A model generated the notes under the pieces. It searched no databases and had not been told where the DNA came from. It saw only the letters and a list, made by a program, of their open reading frames with translations. A program made the translations under genes and the position numbers. Shown piece after piece: positions 19,169-28,210 of a stretch of 64,000 nt of DNA. The DNA is from Lysobacter terrestris (lineage in GTDB: Bacteria > Pseudomonadota > Gammaproteobacteria > Xanthomonadales > Xanthomonadaceae), in the NCBI RefSeq assembly GCF_014489475.1, contig NZ_CP060820.1:1504001-1568000 (forward strand), written 5' to 3'. How positions within the stretch are numbered: position 1 is the first letter of the stretch; the number at the start of each line of letters is the position of its first letter.

Positions 19169-19194
19169 GCGCGGAAGGATACGTGCGTTCAGTC

Positions 19195-19330
19195 CTTTCT
19201 CCCCGCACGGCGGGGAGAAGGTGCCCAGCGGGCGGATGAGGGGCACCGGCGAAGCCGGCGCAATGCACGCCCCTCACCCTGCTTCGCTGCGCGAAGCGGT
19301 CCCTCTCCCCGCTTTGCGGAGCGAGGGATT
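19195..19330. repeat. Interspersed palindromic intergenic repeat, copy 1
   Basis: A hairpin TCTCCCCGC...GCGGGGAGA is followed by GCGGATGAGGGGC, then CCCCTCACC and GCGAAGCGGTCCCTC, closing with CCGC...GCGAGGGA. The same modules in the same order occur at 59127-59373. Here it fills the divergent hrpB/tatD intergenic region. Confidence 0.7.
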
Positions 19331-19339
19331 TACAGTCGC

Positions 19340-19345
19340 TACAAT
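19340..19345 (+). promoter_or_regulatory. Probable -10 element of tatD
   Basis: TACAAT ends six bases before the tatD ATG at 19352, so transcription would begin at or next to the A of the start codon. No ribosome-binding site is visible, which is consistent with a leaderless transcript. A matching -35 box is not clear. Confidence 0.4.
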
Positions 19346-19351
19346 TCGCCG

Positions 19352-20146
19352 ATGCAACTGATCGACATCGGCGCCAACCTCACCCACGACTCCTTCGACC
19401 CCGACCGCGGCGCGGTGCTGCAGCGCGCACGCGACGCGGGCGTGGTGCAGATGGTGGTGACCGGCGCCAGCCGCGAGCATTCACCGCTGGCGCTGAAGCT
19501 GGCCAAGCAGCACCCGGGCGAACTGTTCGCCACCGCCGGCGTGCACCCGCACCACGCCAGCGAATACACCGCCGAGTGCGACGCGGAGATGCGCGCGCTG
19601 CACGCGCACAGCGAAGTGGTCGCGGTCGGCGAATGCGGGCTGGATTACTTCCGCGACTTCTCGCCGCGGCCGGCGCAGCGGCGCGCGTTCGAGCTGCAGC
19701 TACAGATCGCCGCGGAGACGAAGAAGCCGCTGTTCCTGCACCAGCGCGACGCGCACGCCGACTTCATGGCGATGATGAAGAACTTCGATGGCCGCCTCGG
19801 CGCGGCGGTGGTGCACTGCTTCACCGGCACGCGCGCGGAGCTGTTCGACTACCTCGACCAGGATTGGCACGTCGGCATCACCGGCTGGCTGTGCGACGAA
19901 CGCCGCGGCCAGCACCTGCGCGAACTGGTGAAGCACATCCCCGCCCACCGGCTGATGATCGAAACCGATGCGCCCTACCTGCTGCCGCGCACGGTGAAGC
20001 CGGCGCCGTCGCACCGGCGCAACGAGCCGCTGTACCTCGCACACATCGTCGAGGAGCTGGCGCGCGATCGCGGCGAGGACGTGGCGACCACGGCGGCGGC
20101 GACCACGGCCACGGCGCGGGCGTTCTTCCGCCTGCCCACGCCGTAA
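19352..20146 (+). CDS. tatD: TatD-family metal-dependent DNase
   Basis: A 264-residue TIM-barrel metal hydrolase. The sequence follows E. coli TatD itself: LIDIGANLTHDSF, GVHPHHASEY, VAVGECGLDYFRDFSPRPAQRRAFELQL, HQRDAHADFM, VVHCFTGTRAELFDYL, GITGWLCDERRG and LMIETDAPYLLPR. His, Glu and Asp metal ligands are all present. TatD acts as a 3'-5' exonuclease in the cytosol, with proposed roles in repair of oxidised DNA; it is not part of the Tat translocase. Confidence 0.9.
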   Translation: MQLIDIGANLTHDSFDPDRGAVLQRARDAGVVQMVVTGASREHSPLALKLAKQHPGELFATAGVHPHHASEYTAECDAEMRALHAHSEVVAVGECGLDYFRDFSPRPAQRRAFELQLQIAAETKKPLFLHQRDAHADFMAMMKNFDGRLGAAVVHCFTGTRAELFDYLDQDWHVGITGWLCDERRGQHLRELVKHIPAHRLMIETDAPYLLPRTVKPAPSHRRNEPLYLAHIVEELARDRGEDVATTAAATTATARAFFRLPTP

Positions 20147-20156
20147 CGGCCGGCGC

Positions 20157-20501
20157 TCAACGCCGCGGCTCGGCCATCGCGACCAGTTCGGTGGCGGCGG
20201 CGGTGGCCTGCAGCACGACGCGGACCTGTTCGATGCCGTCCTTCTGGCAGGCACGGCCGATCTCGCCCATCAGGCGCTGGCGGGTCGCATAGACCTGGCT
20301 GAAGTTGTGCTGCCCGGTCCATTCCCCGACCTCGCGCTGGCTCGGCAGGGCGCGCTCCTCGCAATCGGCGACGTAGAGCACCGCCTGGGCCTGCACCGGC
20401 GGCAGCGAGGGCATCGGCTTCTGCGCGGCGACGGGCGCGGCGACAGCGGCGAGCAGCATGGCGGCGAGGACGTTGCGGGTGGAACGGATGCGGCTGTTCA
20501 T
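20157..20501 (-). CDS. Small secreted two-cysteine protein A
   Basis: A 114-residue protein with a clean signal peptide (NVLAAMLLAAVAAPVAAQ, cleavage near residue 27). The mature part holds two cysteines 38 residues apart (YVADCEERAL and IGRACQKDGI), then EQVRVVLQ, probably one disulfide. The start MNSRIRST follows a GGAGATCG ribosome site; an upstream ATG would give an unlikely signal. It is related in pattern to the next gene. Function unknown. Confidence 0.6.
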   Translation of the reverse strand: MNSRIRSTRNVLAAMLLAAVAAPVAAQKPMPSLPPVQAQAVLYVADCEERALPSQREVGEWTGQHNFSQVYATRQRLMGEIGRACQKDGIEQVRVVLQATAAATELVAMAEPRR

Positions 20502-20533
20502 GGCGATCTCCTTGGTCGATCTCCTTGGGTGCC

Positions 20534-20848
20534 TCAACGACCGGCGAGGGCCACCGCGTCCGGCGCGGCGGAGAACCGTACCTGCACGTGGGTATAGCCC
20601 TCGCGGCAGACGGCGCGGCCTTCGCGGCGTACCTGTTCGCGCAGGCGCAACGACGTGGCCGCGTCGGCGTGGGTGTAACGCTGGATCTGGTGCGGCTGCG
20701 GCCAGAACGGCTGCGCGCAGCTGACCCGCAGCTCGGGCACGGGGGCGGCGGCGGTGACCGGGTCCAGGGTGGACGCCGGGCCGGATGCCAGCGCGGCCAG
20801 CGGCAGCACGGCGAGTGCGTACAGGACGAGGGACAGGCGACGGTTCAT
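20534..20848 (-). CDS. Small secreted two-cysteine protein B
   Basis: A 104-residue exported protein (signal VLYALAVLPLAALA). Its mature part aligns in outline with its neighbour: C-x5-(S/P)Q, a helical RLREQVRREGRAVC, then EGYTHVQVRF matching DGIEQVRVVL. The two cysteines are 37 residues apart. The two genes are 32 bases apart in one orientation and look like an old tandem duplication. Function unknown. Confidence 0.6.
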   Translation of the reverse strand: MNRRLSLVLYALAVLPLAALASGPASTLDPVTAAAPVPELRVSCAQPFWPQPHQIQRYTHADAATSLRLREQVRREGRAVCREGYTHVQVRFSAAPDAVALAGR

Positions 20849-20952
20849 GGCGGTTCTCCGGGCTGGTGCGCCAGACGCGACGACGACGGACTCATTTGCT
20901 GGGTTCGGCAAGCGGTGCCGGCGATTACACCGCGCGTCACCGTGGCGCAGAA

Positions 20953-20986
20953 ACGCAAACGGCCCGCGGATGCGGGCCGTTTGCGT
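20953..20986. terminator. Long perfect hairpin between secreted protein B and yadGH
   Basis: Perfect 15-bp arms (ACGCAAACGGCCCGC and complement) enclose GGAT. It lies downstream of the minus-strand ABC genes, 17 bases past the permease stop, and upstream of secreted protein B. There is only a short T-rich end, so termination is likely but not certain. Confidence 0.7.
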
Positions 20987-21003
20987 CGATCACGCCTGCC
21001 GTG

Positions 21004-21794
21004 TCAGCTGCGCAGGCCGACACCGCGCTTGAGCAGCCACAGCGCCAGCGCGCTCAGGCCGACGATGAAGGCGAGCATCAGCGCGTACGCGGTCCACATC
21101 GACACGTCGCTGATCCCGAGCAGGCCGTAGCGGAACGCGTTGACCATGTAGAACACCGGGTTCAGGTGCGTGGCGGCCTCGGCCCAGCCCGGCAACAGCT
21201 TCACCGAATAGAACACGCCGCCAAGATAGGTCAGGGGCGTGAGGATGAAGGTCGGCACGATCGCGATGTCGTCGAACTTCTTCGCGTACACCGCGTTGAC
21301 GAAGCCGGCCAGCGAGAAGATCGTCGCGCCCAGCAGCACCGTGGTGAAGGTGACCAGCGGGTGCGGCATGCTCACCCGGGTGAACAGCATCGAGATCGCC
21401 AGCACGATCACGCCGACCAGCAGCCCGCGCAGCACCGCGCCGGTGACGTAGCCGGCCAGGATCACCCAGTTCGGCATCGGGCTGACCAGCAGTTCCTCGA
21501 CGTGGCGGCCGAACTTGGCACCGAAGAAACTCGAGGAGATGTTGCCGTAGCTGTTCTGGATCACGCTCATCATCACCAGGCCGGGGACGATGAAGTCCAT
21601 GTAGCGGATCCCGTCCATGTCACCGACCTGGCGGCCGATCAGGCCGCCGAAGATCATGAAGTACAGGGTCATGGTGATCGCCGGCGGCACCAGGGTCTGG
21701 CCCCAGATGCGCAGGATGCGGGTCACTTCGCGGCGGACGATGGTGCCGTAGGCGGTGAGGTGGCGCTGGCGGGCGGTGGGTTCGACGACGGCGT

Positions 21795-21798
<4 letters not shown>
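21004..21798 (-). CDS. yadH: ABC-2 type permease, YadH-like
   Basis: A 264-residue inner-membrane permease with about six helices (LVPPAITMTLYFMIFG, FIVPGLVMMSVIQNSYG, VLRGLLVGVIVLAISMLF, LLGATIFSLAGFVNAVYA, and the C-terminal pair). The ABC-2 signature region is FILTPLTYLGGVFYSVKLLPG. The gene overlaps the ATPase gene by the ATGA tetranucleotide, so the two are translationally coupled. The substrate of YadGH exporters is unknown. Confidence 0.88.
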
Positions 21799-22778
<980 letters not shown>

Positions 22779-22928
22779 AAGGCCTGTTTCGTGCCCTGTA
22801 CCGCGAGTCGCGCGGCGATCGGTTTGTGGGGCGAGCGCCCAGGGCGCTCGCTGCCGGTAGTATAGGCGGCCCGGTGGCGAGGCCTTCGCCACGCTGTGTT
22901 CCATTCCGTCCCGTAGAAGCAACGCCTC

Positions 22929-23696
22929 GTGGCCATCCAGCACTTCCCGCTCAAGCTCGTGTCGCGCCGCATGCTGGCGCCCACCGTCGGTCACTACACC
23001 TTCGTGCGCGGCGACGGCGCGCCGTTGGATTTCATCCCGGGCCAGTTCATCCAGGTGCACTTCCACTACGCCGACGGCACCGCGACCAAGCGTTCGTATT
23101 CGCTGGCAACGATCCACGACCATGCGCTGGCGCCCGGTGAAGGCGTGGAGATCGCGGTGAGCTACGTGACCGGCGGCGCGGCGACGGCGCTGTTCGAGGG
23201 CCTGCAGGAAGGCGAGAGCGTCGACGCCAGCGGTCCGTTCGGGCGCTTCTGCCTGATGCCCGCCGACAGCAACCGGCGCTACCTGCTGATCGGCACCGGC
23301 ACCGGCGTCACCCCGTACCGCTCGATGCTGCCGCAGCTGGAAACGCTGATCCGCGAACGCGGCGTGCAGGTGGTGCTGCTGTTCGGCGCGCGCAATCCCG
23401 GCGAACTGCTGTACGGCGACGAATTCCGCGCCTTCGCCGACAAGCACCCCGAGCACTTCCGCTTCGTGCCGTGCCTGTCGCGCGAACTGCCCGCCGCCGG
23501 TTCGGCGCAGGCGCATGCCGACGTGCGCCAGGGCTACGTGCAGCAGTTCCTCGCCGAATTCGCCCCGGACGCGACGCACGACATCGCCTACCTGTGCGGC
23601 AACCCGAACATGGTCGATGCCTGCTTCGAAGCGCTGAAGGGCTACGGCCTGCCGGTGCCGCAGATCCGCCGCGAGAAGTACGTCAGCAGCAAGTAA
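22929..23696 (+). CDS. fpr: Ferredoxin/flavodoxin--NADP reductase
   Basis: A 255-residue FAD enzyme that moves electrons between NADPH and ferredoxin or flavodoxin in the cytosol. The FAD-binding motif is KRSYSLA, followed by the GGAATALFEGLQEGESVDASGPFG linker. The NADP-binding part has YLLIGTGTGVTPYRSMLPQL and AYLCGNPNMVDACFEALK. The C-terminus IRREKYVSSK is the family tail. The start is GTG at 22929; no better ATG lies nearby. It is divergent from yadG. Confidence 0.9.
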   Translation: MAIQHFPLKLVSRRMLAPTVGHYTFVRGDGAPLDFIPGQFIQVHFHYADGTATKRSYSLATIHDHALAPGEGVEIAVSYVTGGAATALFEGLQEGESVDASGPFGRFCLMPADSNRRYLLIGTGTGVTPYRSMLPQLETLIRERGVQVVLLFGARNPGELLYGDEFRAFADKHPEHFRFVPCLSRELPAAGSAQAHADVRQGYVQQFLAEFAPDATHDIAYLCGNPNMVDACFEALKGYGLPVPQIRREKYVSSK

Positions 23697-23724
23697 GCCG
23701 GCCGCCGCCGCCGGCCACCGGCCC

Positions 23725-23742
23725 TGTCAAGGACACTTGACA
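23725..23742. promoter_or_regulatory. Operator 1 of the XRE operon
   Basis: TGTCAAG-GACA-CTTGACA is a perfect inverted repeat. Its right arm contains TTGACA, a consensus -35 hexamer, and TACCGT at 23761 lies 18 bases further on as a weak -10. A bound regulator would cover the -35 box. Confidence 0.65.
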
Positions 23743-23767
23743 CACCCTCGCACCGCCGCGTACCGTC

Positions 23768-23785
23768 TGTAAAGGAAGCTTTACA
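23768..23785. promoter_or_regulatory. Operator 2 of the XRE operon
   Basis: TGTAAAG-GAAG-CTTTACA is a perfect inverted repeat with the same 7-4-7 plan as operator 1. The consensus is TGTMAAG-N4-CTTKACA, and the centres are 43 bases apart, about four helical turns. It lies just past the presumed -10. The likely binder is the XRE regulator encoded two genes on. Confidence 0.65.
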
Positions 23786-23887
23786 GGACGTACGCCGCAT
23801 GCCCGCAGTCCCTACCCGGATCGATGCCTGCCACCCGCCGCTGCGGCCGGACGCGGCTGGCCAGCCACCGGCCGGAGGGCGGTTCGC

Positions 23888-24313
23888 GTGAAGTGGATGG
23901 CGAACTCCTGGCAGGACCTGAGCCCCGCCTTGCGGCGCTACTACCGCGCCTCGGTGCTGCCGAGCGTGGCGTTCCTGGTCCTGGCCCTCGCCCACGAGTG
24001 GCTCTCGCGGCAAGCCGAGGTGGGCGTGCCGCTGCGCGCCGCCTTCGCCCTGGCGCCGGTGCTGGCGCTGGCGTGGCTGTTCGCCGCCTACCTGCACTTC
24101 CTGCACGACTGCGACGAGCTGGAGCGGCGCATCGAACTGGGCGCGCTGGCCTGGGCCGCCGGCATCGCCGTGCACGCGGTGCTGGCCGTCCTGCTGCTGC
24201 TCGATGCCGGCGTGGTCGCCTGGCGCGCCAAGCACGTGGCGGCGCTCCTCGCCCTGGTGCTGGTCGGCAGCTACGCGCTGGTCCGCGCCTGGCTGCACCG
24301 GCGCTACGCATGA
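23888..24313 (+). CDS. Four-helix membrane protein paired with XRE regulator
   Basis: A 141-residue inner-membrane protein with four helices: [58 protein letters not shown] and [20 protein letters not shown]. The motif [18 protein letters not shown] follows helix two on the cytosolic side. It overlaps the regulator gene by ATGA. Small XRE regulators are often encoded next to such multi-helix proteins, which may act as sensors or inhibitors; that role is inferred. Confidence 0.7.
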   Translation: MKWMANSWQDLSPALRRYYRASVLPSVAFLVLALAHEWLSRQAEVGVPLRAAFALAPVLALAWLFAAYLHFLHDCDELERRIELGALAWAAGIAVHAVLAVLLLLDAGVVAWRAKHVAALLALVLVGSYALVRAWLHRRYA

Positions 24314-24507
24314 ACAACCGCCTGCGCGAGCTGCGCGAGCAGCAGGGCTGGTCGCAGGGCGAGCTGGCCGAGCGGCTCGAGGTCTCGCGGCAGACCATCA
24401 ACGCGCTGGAAACCGGCAAGTACGACCCGAGCCTGCCGCTGGCGTTCCGCATCGCGCGGCTGTTCGCCCAGCCGATCGAATCCGTGTTCCTACCCGACGA
24501 GGCCTGA
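24310..24507 (+). CDS. Small XRE/Cro-CI helix-turn-helix regulator
   Basis: A 65-residue DNA-binding protein that is almost only the HTH_3 fold: [48 protein letters not shown], then IESVFLPDE. It has no ligand domain, so control may come from the membrane partner encoded just upstream. The two palindromes at 23725 and 23768 are the probable operators, giving an autoregulated operon. Confidence 0.88.
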   Translation: MNNRLRELREQQGWSQGELAERLEVSRQTINALETGKYDPSLPLAFRIARLFAQPIESVFLPDEA

Positions 24508-24560
24508 GCGCTTCGTCTTCTCCACACCAACCTGCATCCTGCACAAGGGGAAACCGCACG

Positions 24561-26153
24561 ATGTCCCGCAAGCTCCGCATCGCCCTCGCCGCCGCCGTGG
24601 CGCTGGGTCTCATCGGCTACCGGCAATGGCAGGCCCAGGACGACAGCCAGGCGGCCACGCCGCGCACCGCGCAACCGGGCGACGCGTCCAAGCGCGGCGA
24701 CTCCAAGGCCAGCGCCGCCACGCCCGTGCGCACGTTCGGCCGTATCGACTTCAAGCCCTGCGTGCTCACCGGCGAGCAGGGACTGCCGCCGGTGGAGGCG
24801 CAATGCGCGACGTTCCCGGTGCCGGAGGATCGCGCCCATCCGCAGGCGCGCACGATCGCGCTCAACATCGCCTGGCTGCCCGCCGACGCCAAGGGCGGCG
24901 GCGCCCCGGACCCGGTGTTCTTCCTCGCCGGCGGTCCCGGCCAGGCCGCGACCGCCTACGCCGCGCAGATCGACCAGGCCTTGAACGAGGTGCGCAAGCA
25001 GCGCGACATCGTGCTGGTCGACCAGCGCGGCACCGGCAAGTCCAACCCGCTCGACTGCCGCGACGCCAAGGGCGATGCGCTCAAGTTCGACGAAACCGCG
25101 GAGCTCGACGAAGCGGTGCTGTCGGCCTACGTCGGCCAGTGCCTGCAGTCGCTGCAGGGCCGCGCCGATCCGCGCTTCTACACCACGGGTGACGCGATCG
25201 CCGACCTCGACGCGGTGCGCGCCGCGCTCGGCGCCGAGAAGGTCAACGTCATGGGCGGCTCCTACGGCACCCGCGTCGCCCAGCAATACGCGATGCACTA
25301 CCCGACGCACACGCGCAGTGTCGTGCTCGACGGCGTCGCACCCAACCGCGTGGTGGTCGGCGGCGAATTCGCGCAGCAGCTGCAGCAGGCCCTGCACCGG
25401 CAGGATGCGCTGTGCGCCAAGCTGCCGGCCTGCAAGGCGCGTTACGCCGGCACCGGTGACCTGGTCGCGCGCCTGGGCGCGCTGAAGGCGAAGCTCGCGG
25501 CCGCGCCGGTGCGGGTCAGCTACCGCGATCCCGACACCAACGAACCGCGCCAGGACACGCTCACCGCCGACACGCTGATGGGCCTCACCCACGGCGTCTC
25601 CTACGTGCCGCAGCTGTCCTCGCTGCTGCCGCTGATCGTCAGCGAGGCCGAACAGGGCCGCTACGAGCCGCTGATGTCGATCGCGCGCTTCTGGAGCAAC
25701 CAGGTCGGCGACATGCTCAACCGCGGCATGCAGTGGTCGGTGGTCTGCGCCGAGGATGCGCCGCGCTACCAACCCGATCCGCGCGATGCCGACACGGTGC
25801 TCGGTCCCGACATGGCGCGCATGTTCTTCTTTGCCTGCAAGCAGTGGCCGCGCGGTCGCATGGCGGCCGACTTCACCACGCCGTTCACGACCGAGCTGCC
25901 GGTGCTGATCACCTCCGGCGAACTCGATCCGGTCACCCCGCCGTCCTACGGCGAGGAAGTCGTGAAGCACCTCGGCAACGGTCGCCACCTGGTGTTGCGA
26001 GGCCAGGGCCACGGCGCGATGAGCCTGGGCTGCATGCCCAAGCTGCTCGGCCGCTTCTTCGAGACCGCCGATGCCAAGGCGCTCGATGCGAAGTGCCTGG
26101 ACAGCCTCAATTACGTGCCGCCGTTCACCTCGTTCAACGGTTGGGAACCGTGA
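24561..26153 (+). CDS. Secreted alpha/beta hydrolase, tripeptidyl-aminopeptidase-like
   Basis: A 530-residue protein. An N-terminal helix (LRIALAAAVALGLIGY) acts as signal or anchor. The alpha/beta hydrolase core has the oxyanion strand FFLAGGPGQAA and DIVLVDQRGTGKSNPLDC. The nucleophile is Ser in NVMGGSYGTR (about residue 234), the acid Asp in ITSGELDPVTPP, and the base His in LRGQGHGAMS. The C-terminus matches the TAP-like domain, with extra cysteines that probably form disulfides in the periplasm. It is likely to release amino acids or small peptides. It sits between the XRE regulator and NatAB-type ABC genes, suggesting peptide or toxin handling, but this is inference. Confidence 0.8.
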   Translation: MSRKLRIALAAAVALGLIGYRQWQAQDDSQAATPRTAQPGDASKRGDSKASAATPVRTFGRIDFKPCVLTGEQGLPPVEAQCATFPVPEDRAHPQARTIALNIAWLPADAKGGGAPDPVFFLAGGPGQAATAYAAQIDQALNEVRKQRDIVLVDQRGTGKSNPLDCRDAKGDALKFDETAELDEAVLSAYVGQCLQSLQGRADPRFYTTGDAIADLDAVRAALGAEKVNVMGGSYGTRVAQQYAMHYPTHTRSVVLDGVAPNRVVVGGEFAQQLQQALHRQDALCAKLPACKARYAGTGDLVARLGALKAKLAAAPVRVSYRDPDTNEPRQDTLTADTLMGLTHGVSYVPQLSSLLPLIVSEAEQGRYEPLMSIARFWSNQVGDMLNRGMQWSVVCAEDAPRYQPDPRDADTVLGPDMARMFFFACKQWPRGRMAADFTTPFTTELPVLITSGELDPVTPPSYGEEVVKHLGNGRHLVLRGQGHGAMSLGCMPKLLGRFFETADAKALDAKCLDSLNYVPPFTSFNGWEP

Positions 26154-26175
26154 GCACCTTCAAGGGACGCAACAG

Positions 26176-26922
26176 ATGATCAACGCAACCGATCTGCACA
26201 AGAGTTTCAAGACCCGCACCGGCGTGGTGAAGGCCGTGGACGGCGTCAGCTTCGCCGCGCGCGACGGCGAGATCACCGGCCTGCTGGGCCCCAACGGCGC
26301 CGGCAAGACCACCACCCTGCGCATGCTCTACACGCTGATGCAGCCCGAAGGCGGCAGCATCACCGTCGACGGCATGGACGCGGCGCGCGAACCCGAAGCG
26401 GTGCGCCGCGCCCTGGGCGTGCTTCCCGATGCGCGCGGCGTGTACAAGCGCCTCACCGCGCGCGAGAACATCGCCTACTTCGGCGAGCTGCACGGCATGT
26501 CGGCCGCCGACATCGCGCGCCGCACCGACGTGCTGTCGAAGGCGCTGGACATGGGCGACATCCTCGACCGCCAGACCGAAGGCTTCTCGCAGGGCCAGCG
26601 CACCAAGACCGCGATCGCGCGCGCCCTGGTGCACGATCCCCGGAACGTGATCCTCGACGAACCGACCAACGGCCTCGACGTGATGACCACGCGCGCGATG
26701 CGCGGCTTCCTGCAGCAACTCAAGGCGGAAGGCCGTTGCGTGATCTTCTCCAGCCACATCATGCAGGAGGTCGCGGCGCTGTGTGACCGCATCGTGATCA
26801 TCGCCAAGGGCCAGGTCGTCGCCGCCGGCACCGCCGACGAGCTGCGGGCGAAGTTCGGTGAATCCAACCTGGAAGACGCCTTCGTCAAGGCCATCGGCTC
26901 GGAGGAGGGCCTGCACGCATGA
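26176..26922 (+). CDS. ABC transporter ATP-binding protein, NatA-like
   Basis: A 248-residue ATPase. Walker A is LLGPNGAGKTTTLRML, the signature FSQGQRTKTAIARAL, Walker B VILDEPTNGLDVMT, and the switch His SSHIMQEV. The FSQGQ variant of the signature and the GVLPDARGVYKRLTAREN Q-loop region are typical of NatA-type exporters (Na+ efflux in Bacillus; peptides or drugs elsewhere). The end overlaps the permease start by ATGA, so the two are coupled. Confidence 0.88.
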   Translation: MINATDLHKSFKTRTGVVKAVDGVSFAARDGEITGLLGPNGAGKTTTLRMLYTLMQPEGGSITVDGMDAAREPEAVRRALGVLPDARGVYKRLTARENIAYFGELHGMSAADIARRTDVLSKALDMGDILDRQTEGFSQGQRTKTAIARALVHDPRNVILDEPTNGLDVMTTRAMRGFLQQLKAEGRCVIFSSHIMQEVAALCDRIVIIAKGQVVAAGTADELRAKFGESNLEDAFVKAIGSEEGLHA

Positions 26923-28139
26923 GCACGATCGCTGCCAAGACCGGCGTCATGCCGAAGCGCGGCCACATGGCCACGATGCTGGCGGTGATGCGCAAGGAAC
27001 TGCGCGACATCTCCCGCGACCGCCGCACGCTGATGCTGGCGCTGCTGCTCGGCCCGCTGCTGTATCCGGTGCTGATGCTCGGCATCGGCAAGATGGCCGA
27101 GACTCGTGCGCGCACCGAGCTCGACAAGGTGCTCGAGGTGCCGGTGGTCGGCGCCGAGCGCGCGCCGAACCTCGTCGCCTTCCTCGCCACGCGCGGGATC
27201 AAGGCGATCGCGCCGCCGGCGGACCTCGACGCGGCGATCTCGCGCCAGGACGTCGACGTCGCGCTCAGCATCGAGGCCGACTACGCCACGCATTGGCGCG
27301 ACGGCAACGCGGCGAAGATCGAGATCGTCGCCGACAGCACGCGCAAGGCCGCCGACATCCCGATGGCGCGCCTGCGCTCCGCGCTGGAGGCGTACCGCGA
27401 ACAGGTCGGCATGCTGCGGCTGCTCGCGCGCGGCATCGATCCGGGCATCACCCGGCCGCTGAGCATCGGCAACCGCGACCTCGCCTCGGCCGAAGCCAAG
27501 CGCGGCGCGCTGGCCGCGGCGCTGCTGCCGTACCTGCTGATCCTGACCTCGTTCCTCGGCGGTGCGTACCTGATCATGGATGCGACCGCCGGCGAGCGCG
27601 AACGCCAGTCGCTGGAACCGCTGCTGGCCACGCCGTCGGCGCGCAGCTCGATCGTCAGCGGCAAGATCGCCGCCGCCTGCGCGATGGGCGTCGCCTCGCT
27701 GCTGCTGACGTTGCTGGCGTTCAAGCTCAGCGCGCAGTTCAGCAGCAGCGCCGGCCAGGTGATCGACGTGACCTTCATGGCGATGGGCAAGATGCTGCTG
27801 GTGCTGCTGCCGATGCTGTTCATCGGCACCTCGCTGCTCACCTACCTGTCGGCCGCGGCGAAGAGCATGAAGGAAGCACAGAGCCACATGATGTGGTTGA
27901 TGCTGCTGCCGATGGTGCCGTCGATCATGCTGATGGTGAACCCGCTGAAGGAACAGCCGTGGCAGTACGCGGTGCCGTTCCTGGCGCAGAACCAGATGCT
28001 GCTGAAGGTGATCCGCGCCGAGTTCATCCCGATGCAGGTGTGGGGCATCTACCTCGCCGCCGGTTTCGGGCTGGCCGCGCTGCTGTGGTTCGCGGCGGTG
28101 CGCCGGTATCACCAGGAGCGGTTGGCGATTTCGGGGTGA
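26919..28139 (+). CDS. ABC-2 type permease, NatB-like
   Basis: A 406-residue inner-membrane permease. Helix one (LMLALLLGPLLYPVLMLGIGKM) is followed by a large external domain of about 170 residues, then a C-terminal bundle of five or six helices beginning LLPYLLILTSFLGGAYLIMDATAGERERQSLEPLLATPSARSSIV. That last stretch is the NatB/COG1668 hallmark. It is the last gene of the XRE-hydrolase-ABC operon and is followed by a terminator. Confidence 0.88.
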   Translation: MSTIAAKTGVMPKRGHMATMLAVMRKELRDISRDRRTLMLALLLGPLLYPVLMLGIGKMAETRARTELDKVLEVPVVGAERAPNLVAFLATRGIKAIAPPADLDAAISRQDVDVALSIEADYATHWRDGNAAKIEIVADSTRKAADIPMARLRSALEAYREQVGMLRLLARGIDPGITRPLSIGNRDLASAEAKRGALAAALLPYLLILTSFLGGAYLIMDATAGERERQSLEPLLATPSARSSIVSGKIAAACAMGVASLLLTLLAFKLSAQFSSSAGQVIDVTFMAMGKMLLVLLPMLFIGTSLLTYLSAAAKSMKEAQSHMMWLMLLPMVPSIMLMVNPLKEQPWQYAVPFLAQNQMLLKVIRAEFIPMQVWGIYLAAGFGLAALLWFAAVRRYHQERLAISG

Positions 28140-28152
28140 GGTGGCCGGCATG

Positions 28153-28179
28153 AAAAACCCCGCTGCGGCGGGGTTTTTT
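28153..28179. terminator. Bidirectional rho-independent terminator
   Basis: AAAAACCCCGC and GCGGGGTTTTTT pair around a TGCG loop, with A and T tracts on both sides. It lies between the convergent natB-like and DUF4253 genes, so it can stop both. Confidence 0.85.
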
Positions 28180-28210
28180 CATCGTGCGCCGTCATGGCTG
28201 GAAGGATGGG

